Shown: piece by piece, positions 5,184-9,738 of the stretch
Layout: every line of letters starts with the position of its first letter
Numbering within the stretch: the stretch's first letter is position 1
From: an uncultured Saprospiraceae bacterium
Lineage (GTDB): Bacteria; Bacteroidota; Bacteroidia; Chitinophagales; Saprospiraceae
Length of the DNA stretch: 9,738 nucleotides
Assembly: GCA_937967535.1 (NCBI GenBank)
Contig: CALCMV010000184.1
Location: 1-9,738, forward strand
Reading direction: 5' to 3'
Notes under the pieces: model-generated
Database searches by the model: none
What the model saw: the letters and a program-made list of their open reading frames with translations, nothing else
Told to the model about the DNA's origin: nothing
Program-made: the position numbers and the translations under genes

Positions 5184-7877
5184 TCAAGCCTGCCCCCCAC
5201 GCCGTCTCTCAAACCCAATCGTCTTCTTAGAAAAAATCACATCCTTCTCCTTATCGAAAGAAAGGCTGTTGACATCTTCAAAGGTAATTGTTTTGATGGC
5301 TTTTTGGGTGCGTTGACGTTTGGAGAGTTTGGAGAGGCGCAGATTTTGATTTTTGATAATATCCGACACGATACCGCGCACAGTACGCGCATTGCCGAAG
5401 TATTTATCTCGCAATTCAAACTGCAAATTCAAGTATTTTTCAAGATGTTCGAGGGCGGCTTTGTCGGGTTTGACATCATCCTCTTTAAACATCATCAAGG
5501 CAATTTCCAATAATTCTTCCGGCGAATAATCCTCAAATTTAAGTACCTTATCGAAGCGCGAGCGCAAGCCCGGATTGGCTTTCAGAAAGGCATCCATATT
5601 TTCGGGATAGCCGGCTGCAAATACATAAAACTCACCGCGATTATCTTCCATCCGTTTGAGCAGGGTTTGGATGGCTTCATTGCCGAAGTCATTGCTATGT
5701 CCTTGACTAAGTGCGTAGGCTTCGTCAATGAAAAGGACACCACCCATCGCTTCTTCGATTTTTTCGGCGGTTTTGGTGGCGGTTTGTCCGACGAAACCTG
5801 CTACAAGTCCCTGACGGTCAGTTTCTACGATATGTCCGCGCTCCAGTACGCCGAGTGCTTTGTATATCTTGGTGAGGATACGTGCTACGGTGGTTTTGCC
5901 TGTTCCCGGATTGCCGACGAGTACTGTATGTAGGTGAAATTTATTCAATGCGTTGCGGTTCGTCTCCCGATAATAACGCACGAGGTCTACCAATTCATTG
6001 ATTTGGTCTTTGATATTTTGCATACCGATGAGTTCTTGGAGTTCGTGCATCGCTTCTTCCAAGAATGCTTCATCTACCGGAATATTCGGCAAGCGACGGG
6101 CAGATTTGACCTTAATTTGCTCTACGTCGCGGAGTTGAATCACCGAGAGTTCGTCCTGATTCAAGGCATGCGGGTCTTCTTGTGCCATGACGCGCAAACC
6201 GAGATTGACTTTTGCCTGTTCGATAATATCATACACAAATCGTGCATTACCAAAGGTACGGTCGCGCACACGAAATGCTTTGAGAATGATGTTTTTCATC
6301 AATCTATCGGCAGAGGGGGAGAAGGTTACATTTTTTCTGCGGCAGGCGTAGTCGGCAATTTCGGAAAGTTCGCTCGGAAAATAATCATTGAAGGTAAAAT
6401 AGATTTTAAAACGCGATTTTAAGCCCGGATTCGAGTCCAAAAAGCCCTGCATTTCTTTCGGATACCCCGCGACAATGACTGCCATATCGCCCTCACCGTC
6501 CGACATTTCCTTAATCAAAATCTCAATTACTTCGCGTCCAAAATCTTTGCTGTCGTCATTGGTGCGTGCCAGCGAGTAGGCTTCATCTATAAATAAGACA
6601 CCACCTCGTGCCTTCTCAATGGCTTCTTTTACTTTTGGTGCGGTTTGCCCGATATATTCACCAACGAGGTCAACTCTATCCACCTCATGCACATGTCCTT
6701 TGGAGAGCAAACCCATTTTTTTGTAGAGTTTGCCCATCATTTTTGCAACGGTGGTTTTGCCCGTTCCCGGATTGCCGATAAAGACGGAATGGATATTAAT
6801 TTCTTCGTTTTCTTCAAAACCTCTTTCTTTTCGGAGTTGCAAAAATTGAATGTACTGGGCATGGTCGCGGACTTGTTGTTTGACATCTTCCAAGCCTATC
6901 AACTCGTCCAGATGCACCATCACATCCTCAAAAGATTCGGCATCGTCGTACTCCACCACCGATTCATAGACCTGATTTTCAGGCAATAAGACTTCTATAA
7001 TTCCGCGTTCATGTTCATCGCTGATATGAAAAGGCACACTCGCCAAAATCTTTTCCATGAAAACAATATCTACCCAATGCCAACCTTTTCTCCATTGCCC
7101 TTTTAGGTTGGAACCCCATTTGGCAATCAACATAATATTGTCGTCTTTCTTTTCAATTTTTTTGAGGCTAATATGCTCTTGCTTCAACTCACGCGCTTCA
7201 TTGAAATGCTTGAAAAACAATTCGCAGTACCATGCTTTTCCATAAAGTTTATTGTCGAGTTCGAGTTCGAGATAAATGTAGCGCGTTGATTCGTGGTTAA
7301 ATTTTTTGTAATATGTACGTTGTTTTTTGGTCACATCCTGCCCTGCTCCTTCAAATAATTTGATGGATTTGAGGGACAAATAAGGATTAGGGTCATCGGA
7401 GTTTTTTGCAGCATCTTCGATGTAAAAATCCTTTCGACGCACCGATTCACCATCTATATATACTTCCCAATAATAGGCACCCTTGCGCCAAAATGCCCCG
7501 ATTTTTTTGTTGCCCCATCCCTCGCGGATATACACGATATTATCGTGCTTGCTCACTCGTCGGGTGATGTTCAGGGAGCAGATTTCCTTGACTCCTGTAC
7601 GTTTGCTGGAAAAACATTTGAGATTGATGGATATATCCCAATCTTTTATATCGTAATTTTTATTATAAAGAGAAAATTCCGCGTAAATATAGCTACACAA
7701 AGAACGCTCGAATACCTGACGGTATCGCTTTTTATTTTTGTAAAGCCATTCCGTAGAGGAATATATTTTTAAATCTCTAAATTTATAATTATTTGTTCCT
7801 ATGCTTTCCAATGTATACAGATTTAGGGAGATGATAACTCTTATAAATTCTACGTAACAAATTCCAAATTCCAACAA
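5184..7877 (-). CDS. Tandem CbxX/CfxQ-type AAA+ ATPase with duplicated N-terminal domain
   Basis: The 897-aa cytoplasmic protein has four parts. Two N-terminal modules (about 33-154 and 168-286) are repeats of each other: both carry Y..xF, then YIYxE, NKxY and W, then DNI, WG and WRKG (W130-R-K-G133 and W262-R-K-G265). Two AAA+ domains of the CbxX/CfxQ (SpoVK-like) class follow. AAA1 has Walker A GNPGTGKT (368-375), pore loop GEYIGQT with Y408, Walker B LFIDEA with D431-E432, sensor region VAGYP, arginine-finger region NPGLKSRF (483-490) and sensor 2 FGNAR (542-546). AAA2 repeats this at 655-662, F695, D718-E719, NPGLRSRF (768-775) and FGNAR (827-831). Both sites look active, so a ring-shaped remodelling ATPase is inferred; the substrate is unknown. 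Relatives include the Rubisco activase CbbX and EccA of type VII secretion, but no Rubisco or ESX gene is near. The start is uncertain: no ATG occurs before residue 249. TTG at 7875-7877 or TTG at 7809-7811 are candidates. The gene ends 45 bp from the convergent rloB relic. Confidence 0.88.
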   Translation of the reverse strand: MLEFGICYVEFIRVIISLNLYTLESIGTNNYKFRDLKIYSSTEWLYKNKKRYRQVFERSLCSYIYAEFSLYNKNYDIKDWDISINLKCFSSKRTGVKEICSLNITRRVSKHDNIVYIREGWGNKKIGAFWRKGAYYWEVYIDGESVRRKDFYIEDAAKNSDDPNPYLSLKSIKLFEGAGQDVTKKQRTYYKKFNHESTRYIYLELELDNKLYGKAWYCELFFKHFNEARELKQEHISLKKIEKKDDNIMLIAKWGSNLKGQWRKGWHWVDIVFMEKILASVPFHISDEHERGIIEVLLPENQVYESVVEYDDAESFEDVMVHLDELIGLEDVKQQVRDHAQYIQFLQLRKERGFEENEEINIHSVFIGNPGTGKTTVAKMMGKLYKKMGLLSKGHVHEVDRVDLVGEYIGQTAPKVKEAIEKARGGVLFIDEAYSLARTNDDSKDFGREVIEILIKEMSDGEGDMAVIVAGYPKEMQGFLDSNPGLKSRFKIYFTFNDYFPSELSEIADYACRRKNVTFSPSADRLMKNIILKAFRVRDRTFGNARFVYDIIEQAKVNLGLRVMAQEDPHALNQDELSVIQLRDVEQIKVKSARRLPNIPVDEAFLEEAMHELQELIGMQNIKDQINELVDLVRYYRETNRNALNKFHLHTVLVGNPGTGKTTVARILTKIYKALGVLERGHIVETDRQGLVAGFVGQTATKTAEKIEEAMGGVLFIDEAYALSQGHSNDFGNEAIQTLLKRMEDNRGEFYVFAAGYPENMDAFLKANPGLRSRFDKVLKFEDYSPEELLEIALMMFKEDDVKPDKAALEHLEKYLNLQFELRDKYFGNARTVRGIVSDIIKNQNLRLSKLSKRQRTQKAIKTITFEDVNSLSFDKEKDVIFSKKTIGFERRRGGQA

Positions 7878-8021
7878 AAATAACGCACAGATGTACCTTT
7901 ATATTGGAAGTATTGGATTTGAATTTTGGAGTCTGCGTAAACCTACGCTAATTATAGACGGTTTTTAGAGGGCAAAAGTTACGCATTTCAAGCATTTTTT
8001 ATATGCTAATTTGAATACAAA

Positions 8022-8049
8022 CAAAACTAATATCTTTATGGTATTGCAA
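8022..8049 (-). promoter_or_regulatory. Candidate promoter of the AAA+ gene
   Basis: On the minus strand TAGTTTTG (8022-8029) matches the Bacteroidota -7 consensus TAnnTTTG, and a TTG (8047-8049) lies 17 nt upstream, close to the expected -33 spacing. Transcription would start near 8015, giving an untranslated leader of roughly 140 nt before the TTG at 7877 or 200 nt before the TTG at 7811. Within that leader a short frame (ATG at 7995-7993, 15 codons) ends before the gene. Confidence 0.4.
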
Positions 8050-8219
8050 CATACAACTTTTTGAAAAATTGAGTGTATTTTTTCAGCGAAAAAACAATTT
8101 TTTCTTCATATAGTGACATGACAATTTTATGTTGAAATATACGGATAAAATGCGAGTTTGTTCCATTATGAGTTAGACTAAAATGTTTTTTTATTTTATA
8201 AGCGGATTTTGGGCATTAG

Positions 8220-8268
8220 GTAACTGGGAAATTAGGTAATTAAGTAACCGGGAAAATTAGGTAATTAG
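8220..8268. repeat. Two-unit imperfect tandem repeat
   Basis: A 24-nt unit at 8220-8243 (begins GTAACTGGGAAATTAGG) is followed directly by a 25-nt variant at 8244-8268 (begins GTAACCGGGAAAATTAGG). The units differ by one substitution and one inserted A, plus the last base. A further partial TAATTAGG follows. The same TTAGGTAACTGGGAAATT core occurs in the right arm of R1, so this is likely a local expansion of an R1 subterminal sequence. Confidence 0.65.
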
Positions 8269-8361
8269 TAATTAGGCTAACGAAGACATAGTTTGTTATT
8301 TGTCAGTAAAATAAATATTGTAATAAAATTAATTTGGAATAAAATACAAATAATACACTGT

Positions 8362-8558
8362 CATTTCTATTAAATTTTTTCGAGTTATTAAATGTTCTGA
8401 ATGAGGTCATTTTTCTTATTGAAATTCAAAAATTTCACAAGCTAATTCAAAATATAATTTGGTTTTTAAATTAGTTTTAATAAAATATTAATTTTAAATT
8501 ATTTATTATTAATTGAAAATCAATAAAAATTTGAACTCGAAAAAATTTAACAGAAATG
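8362..8558. repeat. 197-bp element with 25-bp terminal inverted repeats
   Basis: The left arm 8362-8386 (contains ATTAAATTTTTTCGAGTT) and the right arm 8534-8558 (contains AACTCGAAAAAATTTAA) are inverted repeats identical at 24 of 25 positions. They enclose about 147 bp of very AT-rich non-coding sequence. The arm sequence is unrelated to R1 or R2, so this is a third repeat type (R3 here), with only one copy in the window. It could be a MITE-like element or a long cruciform-forming palindrome. Confidence 0.65.
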
Positions 8559-8650
8559 TGAGTAATACATTTATTGATTATGAGTGTTTTACCTTCTCGG
8601 TTGAGCCGAGACCAGTTTCCAGAGTCCAGTTAAGAACCTATCTCAATTAG

Positions 8651-8788
8651 AATGTGTTCGCTAATTTTTGAATTTTGAATGAAAAAAAATGAATAATAAA
8701 AAATATTTAATTTGTTAATTATTAATTATCAATAAAAAACAAAGTAAAATTTAAATTTATTGGTCATTCAAAATTTGGCGAAGACATT
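8651..8788. repeat. R2 miniature inverted-repeat element, copy 2
   Basis: AATGTGTTCGCTAATTT (8651-8667) and AATTTGGCGAAGACATT (8772-8788) are imperfect inverted repeats belonging to the same family as 1084-1234 and 9449-9594. ATTTTGAATG and CATTCAAAAT just inside extend the symmetry by 10 bp. The core is AT-rich and non-coding. It lies upstream of the DUF4258 gene, opposite the copy that lies downstream. Confidence 0.55.
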
Positions 8789-8838
8789 GTTACTTAAACT
8801 TGAATGACTACTTAGCAAGTGTTTTGGGTCTTTTGTAT

Positions 8839-8846
8839 TAGATTTG
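8839..8846 (+). promoter_or_regulatory. Possible -7 promoter element of the DUF4258 gene
   Basis: TAGATTTG matches TAnnTTTG, 111 bp upstream of the DUF4258 start. The nearest upstream TTG (8824-8826) is only 12 nt away, shorter than the usual -33 spacing, so support is weak. If used, the mRNA leader would include the inverted repeat at 8881-8918. Confidence 0.3.
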
Positions 8847-8880
8847 CGGTTGGTAGTTTTTCTGTTTGCTAATTGTACTG

Positions 8881-8918
8881 ACTGCTTTACAGTATTTGCG
8901 GTCAGCCTATAAAGCAGT
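8881..8918. promoter_or_regulatory. Inverted repeat in the leader of the DUF4258 gene
   Basis: ACTGCTTTA (8881-8889) and TAAAGCAGT (8910-8918) are perfect 9-bp inverted repeats with a 20-nt spacer, ending 39 bp before the start codon. It could be an operator or a leader stem-loop. There is no T-run after it, so termination is unlikely. TTTGCGGT also occurs twice nearby (8844-8851 and 8895-8902). Confidence 0.4.
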
Positions 8919-8957
8919 TATACGATAAGAAAAGCTGCTGATTCAAAATTATAAATT

Positions 8958-9416
8958 ATGTCTAGAAAATCTCACAGTTTATTTGGCACTTCGAGTGTGC
9001 TTGGTTTTATTGCCTTAGTAGTGTTGGCAGTTGGTAGTTTCTTTTATGTTCAAATAGATCCGGCACCGAATAATTATAGTGGCGAGCAAAGTAATGTTAC
9101 GCCACCAAAAATATCGGGTTATTACGATGTGAGTGAGGTGCGTTATAAGGGTAAAGAATTGATATTGACCAAGCATGCCCGATGTCGAATGGATTGCCGA
9201 CAAATAGATGCTTTTGAAGTCAATGAAGTGCTTACGCATGGGCGTATCAACCAACGCAAGAGCCAGCCGGATGCCTCCCCTTGTCCGAAATATGCCATCG
9301 AGGGTAAGTCCAGAGACGGGCAAACCGTTCGTGCAGTCGTCGCCGACTGTGATAGGAATGTAAAGTTGGTGACAGTGATTGACTTGGATAATGATTATAA
9401 ATGTAGTTGTAAATAA
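8958..9416 (+). CDS. Membrane-anchored DUF4258 domain protein
   Basis: The 152-aa protein has a short basic N-terminus, one transmembrane helix at about 13-31 (SVLGFIALVVLAVGSFFYV), a polar linker to about 65, and a DUF4258 domain at about 68-152. The domain begins with TKHARCRMDCRQI (71-83) and continues with EVLTHGRIN, KYAIEGKSRDGQTVRAVVADC and VVTVIDL-type strands (KLVTVIDLDNDYKC). The helix more likely acts as a membrane anchor than a cleaved signal, because no clear cleavage site follows; the domain would then face the periplasm. Six cysteines (C76, C80, C109, C131, C149, C151) fall in the domain and could pair there or bind metal. DUF4258 has no settled function; I recall proposals linking it to RelE/BECR-type nuclease folds, but H73 and the RNA-processing idea are untested here. 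R2 copies lie on both sides of the gene. The ATG gives the only start that includes the helix. Confidence 0.82.
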   Translation: MSRKSHSLFGTSSVLGFIALVVLAVGSFFYVQIDPAPNNYSGEQSNVTPPKISGYYDVSEVRYKGKELILTKHARCRMDCRQIDAFEVNEVLTHGRINQRKSQPDASPCPKYAIEGKSRDGQTVRAVVADCDRNVKLVTVIDLDNDYKCSCK

Positions 9417-9448
9417 TGCTTAACGGTTAATGATTAATCCAATATAAT

Positions 9449-9594
9449 AATGTCTTCGCCAAATTGGGTATTCAGTGTTTTTTGATTATTAATAAAAATA
9501 AATTATAATTTGTATTTATTTAAAAATTAATTATTTATAAAAATAAACAAACTATTTACGTTCAATTTGTAATTTTTAATTTGGCGAACACATT
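9449..9594. repeat. R2 miniature inverted-repeat element, copy 3
   Basis: AATGTCTTCGCCAAATT (9449-9465) and AATTTGGCGAACACATT (9578-9594) are inverted repeats matching at 16 of 17 positions, the best preserved R2 termini in the window. The right half of the core (ending TTTGTAATTTTTAATTTGGCG) is nearly the same as in copy 1. The spacing of 146 bp is close to copy 1 (151 bp) and copy 2 (138 bp). Confidence 0.7.
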
Positions 9595-9598
9595 GTAA

Positions 9599-9738
9599 CT
9601 GGACTTTGGACATTAGGGAATTAGGAAATTTGGTATTAGGTAAATTGTTTTTTCTCAAATAATTATAAAGTTAAATTAATTGAATATTTTTCTATCTTAA
9701 TGAAAATTAAATAGCTGATAATCAATTACTTACGATTT
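9599..9738. repeat. R1 miniature inverted-repeat element, copy 2 (cut by the window edge)
   Basis: From CTGGACTTTGGACATT onward this matches 4395-4533 of R1 copy 1, with roughly ten differences over 140 bp by eye. It ends at the window edge with TTACTTACGATTT, where copy 1 has TTACTTATGATTT. The right terminus (expected AATGTCCAAAGTCCAG) should lie about 50 bp beyond the window. Confidence 0.85.

Larger units (their letters stand above)
8204..8629. repeat. Degenerate R1-like bracket containing another element
   Basis: The left end GGATTTTGGGCATTAGG (8204-8220) matches the R1 terminus GGACTTTGGACATTAGG (seen at 9601-9617) at 14 of 17 positions. Read in reverse, the right end (8613-8629) gives CTGGACTCTGGAAACTG, again 14 of 17 to the R1 start. 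Positions 8215-8233 are an exact inverted match to 4541-4559 of R1 copy 1. The two ends are 426 bp apart, longer than R1 copy 1, and the interior contains the separate 8362-8558 inverted repeat. This suggests an old R1 copy invaded by another element, although assembly by separate events is possible. Confidence 0.5.
7878..8957. other. 1.08-kb gene-free, repeat-rich spacer between the AAA+ gene and the DUF4258 gene
   Basis: No credible coding frame is found on either strand. Region contents: a small GC hairpin GCGTA/TACGC (7935-7948), the probable AAA+ promoter (8022-8049), a degenerate R1-like bracket (8204-8629) holding a 24/25-nt tandem repeat and an internal element with 25-bp inverted ends (8362-8558), a 6-bp GC hairpin (8595-8611), an R2 copy (8651-8788), and the leader of the DUF4258 gene with a 9-bp inverted repeat (8881-8918). 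Most of the spacer is thus nested small repeats. Confidence 0.75.
9417..9738. other. Right-edge gene-free region made almost entirely of R2 and R1 copies
   Basis: After the DUF4258 stop there are 32 bp of AT-rich sequence, then R2 copy 3 (9449-9594). R1 copy 2 starts 4 bp later and runs off the window. No coding frame or clear terminator is seen. Confidence 0.75.

Noticed and set aside
5148..7772. A series of plus-strand open frames (for example 5148-5513, 5667-5933, 5934-6422, 6645-6989, 7545-7772) antisense to the AAA+ gene
   Set aside because: They lie wholly inside a long minus-strand gene with intact conserved motifs, have no domain-like sequence, and start and stop with no relation to signals. 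They are shadows of the AAA+ coding sequence.
7935..7948. GCGTA-AACC-TACGC hairpin
   Set aside because: A 5-bp stem with no T-run is too weak for a terminator and has no second copy to suggest an operator.
7891..7968. 25-codon plus-strand ATG frame upstream of the AAA+ gene
   Set aside because: It is too short, matches no known peptide, and lies in the probable leader of the divergent AAA+ transcript.
8595..8611. TCTCGG-TTGAG-CCGAGA hairpin as a terminator
   Set aside because: There is no following T-run, no gene ends nearby, and it lies at the edge of the degenerate R1-like bracket.
1084..9738. Recurring AT-rich repeats considered as a CRISPR array
   Set aside because: The copies are kilobases apart, have inverted ends and lack regular spacers. 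No cas gene is present.

Overview
The window looks like a chromosomal segment of a Bacteroidota bacterium, probably from the Saprospiria/Chitinophagia/Cytophagia side of the phylum. The genes are low to moderate in G+C and the spacers are extremely AT-rich. Shine-Dalgarno signals are poor, and a few sites match the Bacteroidota -7 promoter motif TAnnTTTG. The protein types also fit: a short AroE of 244 aa, a monofunctional proline dehydrogenase of 399 aa, a Nudix-winged-helix regulator, a short LAAC lipoprotein, and a DUF4258 protein with the KHARCRMDC signature. The genus cannot be decided from the sequence.

Left part (1-3720), mostly housekeeping. A Nudix-fold transcriptional regulator with a ruined Nudix box lies on the minus strand. 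A perfect 12+12 bp inverted repeat sits directly upstream of it, a good candidate for its own operator. After a 557-bp AT-rich spacer carrying a miniature repeat come aroE (shikimate dehydrogenase) and a proline dehydrogenase gene on the plus strand. The latter ends at a strong hairpin terminator that works in both directions and also serves the convergent lipoprotein gene.

Right part (3725-9738), accessory. A lipoprotein gene of unknown role (minus strand) is followed by a 189-bp element with perfect 17-bp terminal inverted repeats (family R1). R1 abuts a beheaded rloB gene, a TOPRIM-like component of RloA/RloB defence loci. The break falls exactly at the expected catalytic-glutamate motif, and no rloA is present. 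Convergent to it is a gene of about 2.7 kb for a protein with two tandem N-terminal repeat domains and two complete CbxX/CfxQ-type AAA+ domains. It has no plausible ATG start. A 1.08-kb gene-free stretch full of nested inverted-repeat elements follows. Then comes a small membrane-anchored, cysteine-rich DUF4258 protein, flanked on both sides by copies of a second miniature element (R2), and outside those by R1-type sequence.

R1 and R2 copies account for most of the junctions in the right half. The region reads as an accessory island reshaped by small non-autonomous elements: one dead defence gene, one large intact AAA+ machine of unknown role, and one small gene in a cassette-like frame of repeats. 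No transposase, integrase, tRNA, rRNA or CRISPR array was seen.
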